Shown: positions 10,301 to 20,900 of the stretch, piece by piece
How positions within the stretch are numbered: position 1 is the stretch's first letter
Layout: the number at the start of each line of letters is the position of its first letter
DNA from: Xanthomonas vesicatoria ATCC 35937
GTDB lineage: Bacteria; Pseudomonadota; Gammaproteobacteria; Xanthomonadales; Xanthomonadaceae
DNA length: 64,000 nucleotides
Reading direction: 5' to 3'
NCBI RefSeq assembly: GCF_001908725.1
Contig: NZ_CP018725.1
Coordinates: forward strand, 2,170,001 to 2,234,000
The notes under the pieces: model-generated
Seen by the model: the letters and a program-made list of their open reading frames with translations, nothing else
Told to the model about the DNA's origin: nothing
Databases searched by the model: none
Translations under genes and position numbers: made by a program

Positions 10301-11077
10301 TTACATGCCGCGGAACAAGGTCATGAACGGCTGGCTGACGGTGAGCGTTTCGCTGCGTCCGCGCAGCGCCAGCCGGCCCTTGCCGGCGTCGTCGCGCACC
10401 ACCGAGGCCACCGCTTTCATGTTGACGATGGTGGAGCGGTGGATCTGCTTGAACACCTGCGGGTCGAGCACGTCGAGCAACTCGCGCAGCGGCGTGCGCA
10501 GCAGCGCTTCGCCGCCGGCGGTCATCACCGTGGTGTATTTCTGATCGGCTTGGAAATACGCCACCTCATCCAGCGCGATCAGGCGCGTCTCGCGGCCGCT
10601 GGTGGCGGTGAGCCAGGCCAGTGGCGGCGTGGCGCCGGGCGCTGCCGGGCGTGCGGCCAGCCGCTGCAATAGCGCATCCAGCAGGCCGCTGTCCGGCTGC
10701 CCGGCGGCGGCGCGTTGCTGCACGCGCTGCCAGGTGGCCTGCAGGCGCTCGCGGTTGATCGGCTTGAGCAGGTAATCCACCGCGCCATGTTCGAACGCAT
10801 CGATGGCGTACTGGTCGTAGGCGGTGACGAAGACCACCTGCGCGCGCGGGCTGACCTCGCGCATTGCGCGTGCCACCTCGATGCCGGTGAGGCCGGGCAT
10901 GCGGATATCCAGAAACACCACATCCGGTTGCTGGGTGGCGATGGTTTCCAGCGCGCTGGCGCCGTCCTCGCATTCGCCCACCACCTGCAGCTGTGGGCAC
11001 ACCTCGGCCAGCAGCGCGAGCAGGGACTGCCGCAGCAGCGCCTCGTCTTCGGCAACCACCGCACGCAGTGCGCTCAT
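10301..11077 (-). CDS. LytTR-type response regulator
   Basis: A 258-residue two-component regulator. The N-terminal receiver has acidic residues at 10-11, phospho-acceptor Asp57 in VVFLDIRMPG, and the TAYDQYAIDAF/LLKPI region with the conserved Lys. The C-terminal LytTR DNA-binding domain (about 155-258) contains LIALDEVAYFQADQKYT and 'FKQIHRSTIVN', both hallmarks of the family. Its start overlaps the stop of the histidine kinase by 4 bases, so the two are translationally coupled partners. Confidence 0.93.
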   Translation of the reverse strand: MSALRAVVAEDEALLRQSLLALLAEVCPQLQVVGECEDGASALETIATQQPDVVFLDIRMPGLTGIEVARAMREVSPRAQVVFVTAYDQYAIDAFEHGAVDYLLKPINRERLQATWQRVQQRAAAGQPDSGLLDALLQRLAARPAAPGATPPLAWLTATSGRETRLIALDEVAYFQADQKYTTVMTAGGEALLRTPLRELLDVLDPQVFKQIHRSTIVNMKAVASVVRDDAGKGRLALRGRSETLTVSQPFMTLFRGM

Positions 11078-12366
11078 GCCTGCACCTGCACGACCGTGGC
11101 GGCCTCAGGCAGCGGCGGCGGGCGCGGCGCGGCCGGCTGAACCGGCAACGGCAGCGTGAGCGTAGCCGCCACCCCGGTGGGGAAATTGGACACGATGGCG
11201 AAACTGGCGGCGCCGGCATAAATCAGCTGCAGCCGCTCGCGCAGATTCTTCAGGCCGATGCCGGTGCCGTGGCTGTGGGTGTTGAAGCCCTGGCCGTCGT
11301 CGGCCACGGTCAGCGTGGCCTGGCGGTCGTCCAGGCGGCGCGCCAGGATCCACACGGTGCCACCGCCGGGCTTGGGTTCCAGCCCATGCTTGATGGCGTT
11401 TTCCACCAGCGTCTGCAACATCATCGACGGCAGCTGCAGGCCGCGTAGCTCATACGGCACTTCCACCTGCAGCGCCAGGCGCGCGCCCATGCGGATGCGC
11501 AGGATTTCCAGATAGGCCTGGGTACGTTCGAGCTCTTCGCCCAACGTGGAGGTCGCATCGTCCGCGCTGGGCAGCGAGCGGCGCAGGTACTGGATCAGAT
11601 GGCCGATCATGATGTCGGCGCGCGGCGGATCGGTACGCGCCAGTATCTGGGCGCTGGCCAGCGTGTTGTACAGAAAGTGCGGCTCGACCTGCGCATGCAG
11701 CAGGTTCAAGCGCGCCACGGCCAGTTCCTTCTCCATCACCGATTGCTCGGCGGCAGCCTGCTCGTCGCGACGTTGCTCGCCGACCCGGCGCACCACCGCG
11801 CGATTGATCGCCTCGGCGTTCTCGAAATTGCTGCCTTCGTCCACCGCAAACAGGTCCACCCAGGCGCCGGCATCGGGCTCGCACAACACGGTGACGCTGC
11901 TGGTGCCCTGCCCCGGCGCAATCGTCACCAGCACCTGGTTGTGGGTGATGGCAAAGCGCGCAAACAGGTTCCAGCGCGAGGGTTTGCGGCCTGCATACGG
12001 ATCGATGCGGCGGATCTTGGCGCGGATCAGCAGGCTGCCGGGCGCGCATTCGACATCCTGCACGCGTGGCAGCGCGCGTACGGCCTCTTCCACCACCGCA
12101 AAGCTGGCCTGCACATCCAGTGGCACTTCGATCTGGCGGCGCTGGCGCGTGGACAAGGTGTCGTGGTCAAGCCGCCCGGCGATCAGGCGGACGCGCCGCA
12201 CATGGGTGATCGAACTCATCAACGCCAGCGTCAGCAGCACCATGCACACCAGGCCGAAGAACGAACCGGCAGAGCCGAACAGCTGCGCCCACATGATCCC
12301 CGCCACCAGCAGCGCGGCAGCCCAGGCAAACACGATACGCACGATCAGAAAGACGCTGGCAGACAC
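11074..12366 (-). CDS. LytS/YehU-type sensor histidine kinase
   Basis: A 430-residue sensor kinase with two N-terminal membrane helices (about 8-50), a cytosolic linker of about 150 residues, then the His_kinase domain with LHAQVEPHFLYNTL (phospho-accepting His in EPHFLYN) and an ATPase domain with LVENAIKHGL (N box) and DDGQGFNTHSHGTGIGLKN (G1/G2 boxes). It lacks a large periplasmic sensor, so the signal is probably sensed in or near the membrane or by the linker. It is the first gene of the operon with the LytTR regulator. Confidence 0.92.
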   Translation of the reverse strand: MSASVFLIVRIVFAWAAALLVAGIMWAQLFGSAGSFFGLVCMVLLTLALMSSITHVRRVRLIAGRLDHDTLSTRQRRQIEVPLDVQASFAVVEEAVRALPRVQDVECAPGSLLIRAKIRRIDPYAGRKPSRWNLFARFAITHNQVLVTIAPGQGTSSVTVLCEPDAGAWVDLFAVDEGSNFENAEAINRAVVRRVGEQRRDEQAAAEQSVMEKELAVARLNLLHAQVEPHFLYNTLASAQILARTDPPRADIMIGHLIQYLRRSLPSADDATSTLGEELERTQAYLEILRIRMGARLALQVEVPYELRGLQLPSMMLQTLVENAIKHGLEPKPGGGTVWILARRLDDRQATLTVADDGQGFNTHSHGTGIGLKNLRERLQLIYAGAASFAIVSNFPTGVAATLTLPLPVQPAAPRPPPLPEAATVVQVQA

Positions 12367-12707
12367 GGACGCAGACTCGTTGGAGATGGGACGGGAGCGA
12401 GCATAGCCGGCACGTGCCGCGACGAGAGCATCGCGCGACGAATGGCCGTTAGCGCCGCCTCAAGTGCCAGGATCGCCGGACGGAACCCGACCCGCCCGGT
12501 CGGCGGCCCGGGAACCTGCGCGGTATGCTCGGCTTACGCACGCAACGGGCCGCCTGCCTGGTTACGTGAGCCACGCGGCCGAGCACGCTGTCGTGCCAGG
12601 CGGCGGCGTATTGCCATCGGGCGGCTCTGCCATATTGCTGTGGAATGCCGACTTGGCCCACATCGCAATGGGGTCGACCAACCTTTACATCACCCCGCAG
12701 GAGTCGC

Positions 12708-13916
12708 ATGCACCGCCGTCATTTTCTGCACAGCGCAGGCCTCGCGCTTGCGGCCGTCTCCACCGGCAATTGGGCTGCCACCGGCAAGGGCGTCATTGCG
12801 CCGTCCACCCCGTTGCCGGCAACCGGGGCGGCGCCAATGCCGTTCGCCGCCGCCCCCGCACTGGTGCCGATCCGCGCAGCGGTCGATCGCATCATCGCCA
12901 TCGACGGCTGCACGCGGCCGTTCCGCGCACAGGGCCCGCGCATTGAGGCAGAACGCATCGGGCGCAAAACGGTGGTGCATAACTACGGGCACGGCGGCAG
13001 CGGCTGGTCGTTATCGTGGGGCGCGGCCGAGCACGCGTTGCGACTGGTGCGTGCGGCCGATACCAATGTGCGCGAGCTGGCAGTGATCGGCTGTGGTGCG
13101 ATCGGGCTCACCACGGCGGTGGCCGCGCAACGCGCCGGCCTGCGCGTGCGCATCTATGCCCGCGAGCGGTTGCCGGACGTGCGCTCGTTCTATGCCACCG
13201 GCGTGTGGTCGCCGGACTCGCGGGTGTGCACCAGCGAGCACGCAAGCACCGATTTCAAGACGCGCTGGGAAGAGATGGCGCGAATCTCGTTTCGCCGTTA
13301 TCAGACGCTACTCGGCCTGCCCGGCGAGCCGATCGAATGGCGCGATGGCTACGCGCTGTCGGATGTGCCGTTCGATCAACCGGTCGCCTCGGCCGAAGCG
13401 CACGAACCGGACTACCCGCCACTGGAGCGCACGCTGCTGCACGACCTTGGCCCGCGCTCGCAACCGGTCGCTGCCGGCAGCCATCCATTTCCGGTGCCCT
13501 TCGTCCGCCGCTACAGTCAACTGACCTTCAACATCAGCGCGTATTCGCGACTCTTGCTGCAGGATTTTCTGCAGGGCGGTGGCGAGCTTTACACGCGTAG
13601 TTTCGACAACCCACGTCAGTTCGCCGACCTGCGCGAAAAAATCGTGATCAACGCCACCGGCTACGGCGCGCGTGCGCTGCTGGGCGACGACAGCGTGATT
13701 CCGGTGCGGGGGCAGACAGCACGCCTGATCCCGCAGCCCGAGGTCACGTACGGGCTGGTCTGGCGCGGCCACAATCTCAATGTGGTACCGCGTCGCGATG
13801 GGCTGCTGGTGCAGGCGCAGGGTAGCAACGACTTCAACAATGCCGATTCCTCCCCCGACCGTGCAGCATCGGAAGCGGCCGTCCGCACGCTGGCGCAATT
13901 ATTTGCAGCAACCTGA
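12708..13916 (+). CDS. FAD-dependent D-amino-acid-oxidase-like oxidoreductase, probable Tat substrate
   Basis: A 402-residue flavoprotein of the DAO family. After an N-terminal segment MHRRHFLHSAGLALAAVSTG, which resembles a twin-arginine signal (RR, then a weakly hydrophobic stretch), a Rossmann motif VIGCGAIGLTTAVAAQRAGL appears at about residues 126-145. The C-terminal half carries VINATGYGARALLGDDSVIPVRGQ, the second FAD-contact region of D-amino acid oxidases. It probably oxidises an amine or D-amino acid in the periplasm. The start at 12708 has GCAGGAG upstream. Substrate assignment (D-amino acid, D-aspartate or other amine) remains open. Confidence 0.82.
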   Translation: MHRRHFLHSAGLALAAVSTGNWAATGKGVIAPSTPLPATGAAPMPFAAAPALVPIRAAVDRIIAIDGCTRPFRAQGPRIEAERIGRKTVVHNYGHGGSGWSLSWGAAEHALRLVRAADTNVRELAVIGCGAIGLTTAVAAQRAGLRVRIYARERLPDVRSFYATGVWSPDSRVCTSEHASTDFKTRWEEMARISFRRYQTLLGLPGEPIEWRDGYALSDVPFDQPVASAEAHEPDYPPLERTLLHDLGPRSQPVAAGSHPFPVPFVRRYSQLTFNISAYSRLLLQDFLQGGGELYTRSFDNPRQFADLREKIVINATGYGARALLGDDSVIPVRGQTARLIPQPEVTYGLVWRGHNLNVVPRRDGLLVQAQGSNDFNNADSSPDRAASEAAVRTLAQLFAAT

Positions 13917-13959
13917 GTCATGCGCGCATCGCGTCGCCTGGCATTGCGACCACTGCAGT

Positions 13960-14154
13960 TCACCCCTCGCTGAGTGAGGCGTTCAAGGCGATGGCCAATG
14001 CGGCATCGCCACTGACCAGCGCATCCCAACGCAGGCTCACGCCCTTGCGCTTGCCTTTCTCGACCAACTTCAGGCCGTCAGGGTCGATGATCAACGTATA
14101 GGCCTGGTCGCCGATCTGCAGTTCACGGCGTAGCGGTTTGTCCAACGGTGTCAT
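13960..14154 (-). CDS. Small hypothetical protein (hemin-uptake-size, unknown)
   Basis: A 64-residue protein, MTPLDKPLRRELQIGDQAYT at its start, with a beta-rich middle (LIIDPDGLKLVEKGKRKGVSLRW) and a helical tail (GDAALAIALNASL). Composition looks coding. A longer start at 14217 would add arginine-rich residues without structure and is rejected. It is convergent with the FAD oxidase. I do not recognise a function; the pattern of strand-basic loop-strand suggests a small nucleic-acid- or protein-binding fold, but this is only inference. Confidence 0.6.
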   Translation of the reverse strand: MTPLDKPLRRELQIGDQAYTLIIDPDGLKLVEKGKRKGVSLRWDALVSGDAALAIALNASLSEG

Positions 14155-14639
14155 GCGGCATCTCGTGCGGGAGTCGACGCCCGTTGTAACGCATCTGCCT
14201 GTACGGCGCGCACACATGATGGCGACGTGATCCGGCTGGCACCATGCAGTTGCAGACGCTGCGCTGCAAGGCAGCGATGTCGGTGATGCCTTGAAGCGAC
14301 AGCATCTAATGCGTGCAGGCCATGCATGCAGATCGACGAGCGCCGCAGGCGCCTATCCCGTTGGACCGGTCGCGCATCGCTGCGTTGTCGACTGCATCGC
14401 GCTTATGGCACAGGTCGCCATCGCATCGGGATCACCGTTTCCACCAATCGCGCTAACACTTGCAGGGCTAGCTTAGCGGTCAAGCGGTATCGGCCTGATG
14501 CCGATCGCCATCACCGAATGGCTGATCACGCACCAGGAAGCAATCGTGCTTGCGTTTTCGAACGCAAACCACTTGTTCAGCGTCGCCGCCGAACGGTGAA
14601 CGCCACGTTTCAACCCTGTGACCAACAAAGGAGCCACCC
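14155..14639. other. Intergenic, upstream of yciF-like gene
   Basis: About 485 bases with no credible gene. It should hold the promoter of the YciF-like/manganese catalase genes. I see no unambiguous promoter elements. Confidence 0.4.
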
Positions 14640-15146
14640 ATGGCGATCAAGACTGTCGAAGAACTTTTCATCCACGAGCTGTCGGACATCTACAGCGCTG
14701 AAAAGCAGCTGACCAAGTCGCTGCCACGTTTGGCACGTGCTGCCACCGAGCCGAAGTTGAAGGCCGCATTCGAGACCCATCTGGAAGAAACCCAGGGCCA
14801 GATCGAGCGTCTGGACCAGGTGGTCGAGGTGCTGGGAATCAAGCTCAAGCGCATCAAGTGCGCGGCGATGGAAGGCTTGGTGGAAGAAAGCCGTGAAGTG
14901 ATCGAAGAAATCGAAGCCGGCCCGGTGCGCGATGCTGCACTGATTGGCGGCGCGCAGAAGGTGGAACACTACGAAATCGCCTCCTACGGCACCATCGCAG
15001 CGATGGCCAAGCAGCTCGGCTATGCAGACGCTTTGCCGCTGTTGCTGGCCACGCTGGAAGAAGAAAAGGCCACCGACGAAAAGCTGACCCTGCTCGCCGA
15101 ACAGGGCGGTAACCAGAAAGCTGCCAAGACCAGCAAGGCGGCCTGA
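14640..15146 (+). CDS. yciF: YciE/YciF ferroxidase-family protein (DUF892)
   Basis: A 168-residue ferritin-like four-helix protein of the DUF892 family. It opens with the classical IKTVEELFIHELSDIYSAEKQ and has metal-ligand type residues in FETHLEETQGQIERLDQV and KVEHYEIASYG, which match the dinuclear-metal helices. These proteins are associated with oxidative, osmotic and stationary-phase stress and usually lie near catalases. A start at ATG 14640 follows AAGGAG. The next gene is a manganese catalase, supporting a shared role in peroxide or iron handling. Symbol by family resemblance. Confidence 0.88.
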   Translation: MAIKTVEELFIHELSDIYSAEKQLTKSLPRLARAATEPKLKAAFETHLEETQGQIERLDQVVEVLGIKLKRIKCAAMEGLVEESREVIEEIEAGPVRDAALIGGAQKVEHYEIASYGTIAAMAKQLGYADALPLLLATLEEEKATDEKLTLLAEQGGNQKAAKTSKAA

Positions 15147-15152
15147 TCCGTC

Positions 15153-15175
15153 ACGGGGCGGCACCGCCGCCCCGT
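15153..15175 (+). terminator. Hairpin after yciF-like gene
   Basis: A 10-bp GC-rich stem (15153-15162 with 15166-15175, loop ACC) immediately after the stop. It lacks a T-run, so it may be an attenuator or mRNA-stabilising hairpin rather than a full terminator. Confidence 0.4.
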
Positions 15176-15275
15176 CGCTCGCAGTCCTGCGGCATCTCTC
15201 AACAGCCAAGCCCCCACGTTTCTGCCCGCTCCTTGAGTGGTCGTAGTTGCCGGGCGCAAGCCATGGAGCATCTTT

Positions 15276-16175
15276 ATGTTTATGCACAACAAGCGGTTGA
15301 TGTACACCGTCCGCGTTGCCCAGCCCAATCCCGACCTGGCGACGCTGATGCTCGAACAGTTTGGCGGTCCGCAGGGCGAACTTGCCGCTGCAATGCGCTA
15401 TTTCACCCAGGCGCTGGGTGAAGACGATCCGGGTCGCAAGGATCTGCTATTTGATATCGCTACTGAGGAACTCAGCCATTTGGAGATCATCGGGTCGATC
15501 ATCGCCATGCTCAACAAGGGGCCGAAAGCCGTCTTGTCTGAAGGCATGGAAGAGGCCATGGACATGCGCAACATGACCCAGAACAGCACCAGCCACACGC
15601 AACAGATCCTGTATGGCGGTGGCCCGGCCCTGGTCAATTCAAGCGGCGTGCCGTGGACTGCGGCATATGTCGACAGTATCGGTTGCCCGACCGCTGACAT
15701 GCGGTCGAATATTGCGGCAGAGGCACGTGCCAAGCTGGTCTATGAGCGCCTGATCACTGTGACTGACGACCTGGGCATTGTGGATGCGCTGCGTTTCTTG
15801 ATGACCCGCGAAGTCGCGCATCAAAAGTCGTTCGAGAAGGCGCTGTACTCGATCGAGCCAAACTTCCCGCCGGGCAAGTTGCCGGGGGACCCGCGCTTTA
15901 CCGACAAGTACTACAACACGTCGCAGGGCGAGGGCGACATGGTTGGCCCATGGAATGCTGGCGAGCAATGGGAAGTCGTGGCCGACCGCGAATCGCAGGC
16001 CGCGGTGGATGGCGGCGACGGCTCGGCGACGGTTGCCCTGGACAAGACACAGACCGCGGCACTGGATGCGATGTCGGAGCGATTGCTCTCCAACCCGGAA
16101 CTGGATCGCGTGACCGGAGCAGATCTGGGTGCCGGTCCGGGCGCAGGGTCCACCACCGGCGACATCCAGCGCTGA
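15276..16175 (+). CDS. Manganese catalase (non-heme)
   Basis: A 299-residue di-manganese catalase that disproportionates hydrogen peroxide in the cytoplasm. Ligand-bearing helices are visible: GPQGELAAAMRYF (Glu), TEELSHLEI (Glu, His), and TREVAHQKSFEKAL (Glu, His). The MFMHNKRLMYTVRVAQPNPD start corresponds to the family's MF-x-H-x-K-L start, so the ATG at 15276 is used instead of the one 13 codons upstream. It follows the YciF-like gene with about 130 bases between and ends in a strong terminator. Confidence 0.92.
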   Translation: MFMHNKRLMYTVRVAQPNPDLATLMLEQFGGPQGELAAAMRYFTQALGEDDPGRKDLLFDIATEELSHLEIIGSIIAMLNKGPKAVLSEGMEEAMDMRNMTQNSTSHTQQILYGGGPALVNSSGVPWTAAYVDSIGCPTADMRSNIAAEARAKLVYERLITVTDDLGIVDALRFLMTREVAHQKSFEKALYSIEPNFPPGKLPGDPRFTDKYYNTSQGEGDMVGPWNAGEQWEVVADRESQAAVDGGDGSATVALDKTQTAALDAMSERLLSNPELDRVTGADLGAGPGAGSTTGDIQR

Positions 16176-16202
16176 GATTGAAGATGTCACCGCTGCATCA
16201 CT

Positions 16203-16234
16203 GGCCTGGGTCGTACACGACCCGGGCCTTTTTC
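16203..16234 (+). terminator. Rho-independent terminator of Mn catalase
   Basis: GC-rich stem (16203-16214 with 16217-16228, the innermost pair probably open) followed by CCTTTTTCTT. It lies 28 bases after the catalase stop. Confidence 0.8.
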
Positions 16235-16256
16235 TTGACACCACATGGGACTTGGC

Positions 16257-16586
16257 ATGAACGACAAAACCAAACTTGATACGCATGATGCACGCCAGTC
16301 CGCCTACCGCGGCACTGGGACCGATGCATCCATTGACGGACATGGCCGCAACGATCCGTCGGCTGCGCAGGACGGTGAGATTCCAGTGCCACGCGATGGC
16401 AAGCCGGAGGAGCTCAACCAGCACGATCACGGGCGCGGCGGCGGGGTGGGTGAAGCCGAGCCAGATGCGCAACCGCAACGCGATGGCAGTACGCAGCCCA
16501 ACTTTGGCCAGACCGGCACCTATGGCAAGCAGCAACACATCCAGGCGCAACAACGTGCGCTCGAGGACACCGACAAGGATGCATAG
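16257..16586 (+). CDS. Low-complexity hydrophilic protein, unknown function
   Basis: A 109-residue hydrophilic protein rich in Gly, Gln, Asp, His and Pro with no hydrophobic core (for example DHGRGGGVGEAEPDAQPQRD). It is predicted to be intrinsically disordered, like small stress-induced hydrophilins. It starts only 23 bases after the catalase terminator, so any co-expression with the catalase would depend on read-through. The ATG at 16257 fits the repeated pattern better than the one four codons upstream. Function unknown. Confidence 0.6.
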   Translation: MNDKTKLDTHDARQSAYRGTGTDASIDGHGRNDPSAAQDGEIPVPRDGKPEELNQHDHGRGGGVGEAEPDAQPQRDGSTQPNFGQTGTYGKQQHIQAQQRALEDTDKDA

Positions 16587-16816
16587 TCAAACGCTGCAGA
16601 CCGACCACGATCTGTGAGCTTTTACGTTCAATAAATTACGAGCGACACAGCTCCAAGCGCCGCGACGATAAGAGAACCCGGCACGCGACATGAAGAGACT
16701 AGACGCTACGCCGCGGTGCCAACATGCCCGCGCGCGAGTCCCACACAGGTGCGTGGCTATCTCGTACCTAGCTCGCGTGCCTCTACAGTCTCACCGCCGC
16801 GGGACCGAAAATAAAA

Positions 16817-16833
16817 GGGGCCCATCGGGCCCC
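16817..16833 (-). terminator. Rho-independent terminator, minus strand
   Basis: Stem GGGGCCC / GGGCCCC (16817-16823 with 16827-16833, loop ATC); read on the minus strand it is followed by a TTTTAT run. It terminates the minus-strand gene ending at 16860. Confidence 0.75.
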
Positions 16834-16859
16834 CTGATCTCACCAGCCGTGTAGGCCAA

Positions 16860-17429
16860 TTACGCGCGGATCGCCGGCTCTGTCACATCGCTTGTCCATT
16901 CCGGCCGTACACCTGCGGCCGCCGTCCAGCGCTCCAACCGCCAGGGCGTGAGATTGCCCATCGCCTCGGCGCCAGTCATCTGCAGCCATTGCCCCACGTC
17001 GCCGTCGATGCATAACGGGCGATGGGTCGGCATGGTGGCCGATGTCGCAACCAGCAACGAAAATCCCATCTGCAACCGACCGCCGATGTCCGTCACATTG
17101 CGCAGCCCGGCTGCATAAGACGCGCTGCCGTCCGGACTTAGCCATGTTGCGGCCGTGGTGCCATCTGCCGACGCTGTGCAGACAAAACCGCACAGCGGTA
17201 TCGCGCACCGTTGGGTTTCCCAGATGGCCAGGTCCACATTGCCCAACCACGCGGGCTCCTGCATATGTATCGAACGCTGTTGGCCGGGCGCACGTCGCCC
17301 AAAGGTAGCGCGTTCCTCGCGCTGGCCGCCGCGATTGGCCACCAGCACATCGGCATCGGCACCAACACCGACCTCGACCCACGCGTTGCTCGCCACCCGG
17401 GCGGACAACTGAAGAATACGGGTAATCAT
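16860..17429 (-). CDS. Hypothetical protein, unknown family
   Basis: A 189-residue protein. The start at 17429 has GGAG eight bases upstream. The frame is open upstream but without a ribosome site. The sequence looks globular: a beta-type start (AWVEVGVGADADVLVANRG), a central LGNVDLAIWETQ segment, and an alternating hydrophobic middle (GGRLQMGFSLLVATSATMP). The N-terminal stretch ITRILQLSARVAS is not a strong signal peptide. It is followed by its own terminator and is a single-gene unit. I recognise no family. Confidence 0.6.
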   Translation of the reverse strand: MITRILQLSARVASNAWVEVGVGADADVLVANRGGQREERATFGRRAPGQQRSIHMQEPAWLGNVDLAIWETQRCAIPLCGFVCTASADGTTAATWLSPDGSASYAAGLRNVTDIGGRLQMGFSLLVATSATMPTHRPLCIDGDVGQWLQMTGAEAMGNLTPWRLERWTAAAGVRPEWTSDVTEPAIRA

Positions 17430-17963
17430 GACTACTCCACTGTGCCTCTTGATGACACCGACTACGTAAGCACAATGCGCGCCAAGTTTTTGGCACAAGC
17501 AAACACGGGCGTTGCCCGTATAGCGACTTGCTCCAGGCACAACTGTGGTGCCATGAGGGTCAATTCGGGCGCCAAGATCTGCATCGAAGTGCAAGATTTT
17601 CCATCGATTCGATGATCGATCCTACAGAGTGCGCCAGATTCGCGCAGCCGCGTTTGCTAGGTGCGCAAGCAATGCACGATAGCGTTCGGTTGACGGCTAA
17701 ATTGTTCACGAGTCATGGCGGTTCGGCTGCGAGCGCCACTGCACTGCATGACAGAGCGGATAAACCGCGCGATGACCCTGGACGAGCGCGCTGCGCCCAA
17801 TCAACCTCTTCCACTGCATCATGAAAACCCGGCGAAGCGGTAGCGCGTGCATCACCAACGCGGACATTTCAATGGACGAGGCCCGTCATGTTCATAGCGG
17901 ACCTCGGGTCCGGTGCCAGTCGACACGACGGACGCCGTGCGCGCACCGACGCAACGCAGGGGT
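17430..17963. other. Intergenic, no gene recognised
   Basis: About 530 bases between the hypothetical protein and the CheB/CheR kinase. Short frames exist on the plus strand but none has ribosome site and family support. Confidence 0.45.
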
Positions 17964-20900
17964 TCACCCATGCAGCGGGTTGAGCGGCAGCCGGATCTCG
18001 CATTCCAGACGCGTGTCGCTTAGTTCATAGCGGGTATGCGCGCCATGGCTATAGGGCAACGCCTTTTCGATAAGGCGTCGGCCGAAACCGCCGGCCTGAT
18101 CGCGGTCATTGCGTAGCTGCTGGTTTGCGCCCTCTTCGACCCATTGCAACACCAGGTGCGCGGACGCGTCGCCACCATTGACCACGTTCCAGCGAATCGC
18201 CAACGTGCCCGTATCCACGGCCAATGCGCCGTACTTGAGCGCGTTGGTGGCCAATTCGTGCAGTGCCAAAGCCAAGGTCTGCACTGTCGACTTGCGCAAG
18301 GCCACGTCGGGCCCCTCCACCACGATGCGGTGATGATCCGGTTCGGCACCGAGCGCGGCCAGCTCCATGCGCAACAGTGCGCCGATGGTGGTCGGCTCGT
18401 TATCCGATTGCGACAACAGGCCTTGCACGCGCGACAACGCCGACAGGCGATCTTCAAACTTGCCGGCGAACTCGGGCATGCTTTGGCTGCTCTGCATGGT
18501 CTGCTTGGCCACCGATTGCACCACGGTGATCAGATTGCGTGTGCGGTGCTGCAGTTCGGTCACCAATACGCGCTGCTGCTCCTGCAAGCGGCGCAAATTG
18601 TCCGACTCGGTGGAGGTGCCCAGCCACTCCAGCACCTGGCCGCGCTCGTCGCGTACCGCAGTGCTGCGGGTGTGGAACCAGCGGTAACCACGCTCGGATG
18701 CGTTGAACAGGCGGTGCTCCACATCCAGCCCGCCGGTGCGTGCGCTGTCGCACCAGGCAGTCATGGTCAGCTCGCGTTCGTCCGGATGGACCGCTTGCAG
18801 CCAGCCCAGCTGCAGGCTGTCGGCATCGCTCAAGCCGGTATAGCTCGACCATTGCGGACTGGACCAGGTCCAGTTGCCGCCATCGTGCGAACGCCACACC
18901 AGTTGCGGGATGCCTTCCATCAAGGTACGTAGGCGTTGCTCGCTGCTGCGCAGGGCGCGCTCGGCACGGGTCAACGGCGTGACGTCCGTGAAGGTCAGCA
19001 CCGCGCCGCCGATGAAGTTGTCCACGGTGCGATACGGCAGCACGCGCACCATGTAGCGCGCATGCGTGGCCGGGTTTTCCACCTCGCGGTCGTGCACGGC
19101 CAGAGTGCGGATCACCCGGCGCACATCGTCCTGCAGCTCGTCATAAGCCACGTGCAACTTGATGTGGCTGATCGGGCGATGGATATCGCTTTCCACCAAC
19201 GGCAGGATGTCGGTAATGGCTGGGGTGAAGTTGGTGACGCGCAGTTCGTTATCCAGAAACAAGGTCGCGATCTGGGTGCTTTCCAGCAGATTCTTCAGGT
19301 CGCTATTGGCGTGGGCCAATTCCTGCACCCGATGCGCCAGCTCGCCATTGACGGTGGTGACCTCCTCATTGACCGACTGCAGCTCCTCCTTGGAGGTCTC
19401 CAGTTCTTCGTTGGCGCTCTGTAGTTCCTCGTTGAGGGATTGATATTCCTCGTTGGACGATTTGAGCTCTTCGTTGGTGCTTTCCAACTCTTCGATCATC
19501 GACTGCAACCGCTCACGGGTGATGCGCAGTTCGTTTTCCAGCACCTGCACATGACCTCTGTCGGCGGCCGCATCCCGCGGGCCGGCAAGCTCCAGTGGAT
19601 CGCGCACCTCCACTTCTTGAAACAGCACGACATAGCCACGCGGAACCTCCGAATCGGAGGTCGGTTCCACGAACAGGTCCACCGCCCACGCAGCGCTGTC
19701 TTCGTGCACCTGGATGCCCTTGATCTGCACGGGCATCTTTTCCGCTTCGGCACGGCTGAGGGCACTGCGCAGATCCAGGCGCAGGTCGCGGTGAATCAGA
19801 TTGAGCAGATTGAGGCTGGGCGCACCGCCACCCGGACGGATGAAACGCCCCGCCTGTGCAGAAAAATGCAGAACATCGAAATGTTCGTCCAGGACGGCGT
19901 AGGCCGGTGCGTAGTGGTCGGCGATCCGCTCGCCCGCGCGCACCAGCGCACTGCTGGAGGCGCGCTGTCGTTGCGGCGGTGCCAGCACCCGGTCGGTTGG
20001 CGCCCGCGGCAGGGTGGGAAAGGTGGCATGCACGCGGCTGTCGGCATCGATCTTCTGAAATACACGGAAGCTGCGCTCCACCGGTACGAACAACTTGGCA
20101 TGCCGCGAGACGTTTTCCGCATTGCCCAGGAACAGGTAACCGCCGGGCTTGAGCGCAAAATGGAAGATCGGGATCACCCGATTTTGCAGCTCTGCATCCA
20201 GATAGATGAGCAGGTTGCGGCACGACACCAGATCCAGGCGCGAGAACGGCGGATCCTTGACGATACTGTGCTGCGAGAACACGCATAGCTCACGCAGTTC
20301 CTTGCGCACCACATAGGTGTCGCCTTCCTTGACGAACCAGCGGCGCAGGCGCTCTGGGGCCACTTCGCCAACGATGCTGGACGAATACCGCCCCACCCGC
20401 GCCGTCGCCAGCGCGCGCCCGTCGATATCGCTGGCAAAGATCTGGATGCGCGGCGGTGCATCCAACGTCTCGGCATGCTCGCGCAGCAGCATCGCCAACG
20501 AATAGGCCTCTTCACCCGTGGAGCAACCCAGTACCCACACGCGCAGATGATCGCCCACATGCTTGCCCTGAAACAGGCGCGGGATGACCTGCTGCTCCAG
20601 GAACTCGAACTCGCGATGGTCGCGGAAGAACTGCGTCACGCCGATCAACAGGTCGTTGAACAGCAGCAAGGGCTCATCAAAGTGACTGCGCAGGACGTCC
20701 AGATATTGTTCGAGCGCCTCGACCTGCACCACCTGCATGCGCCGCTGCACCCGGCGCAGGAAGGTAGCGCGCTTGTACCCATGAAAGTCGTGACCGGTGG
20801 TGTTGCGCAGGATGCTGGCAACCTGGCTGAGCTGATCGTTCTCGCTGCCATTGCGCACACCTGCCGGAACGGCATGGCCCAAGCTGTGGTGCCGTTGCAT

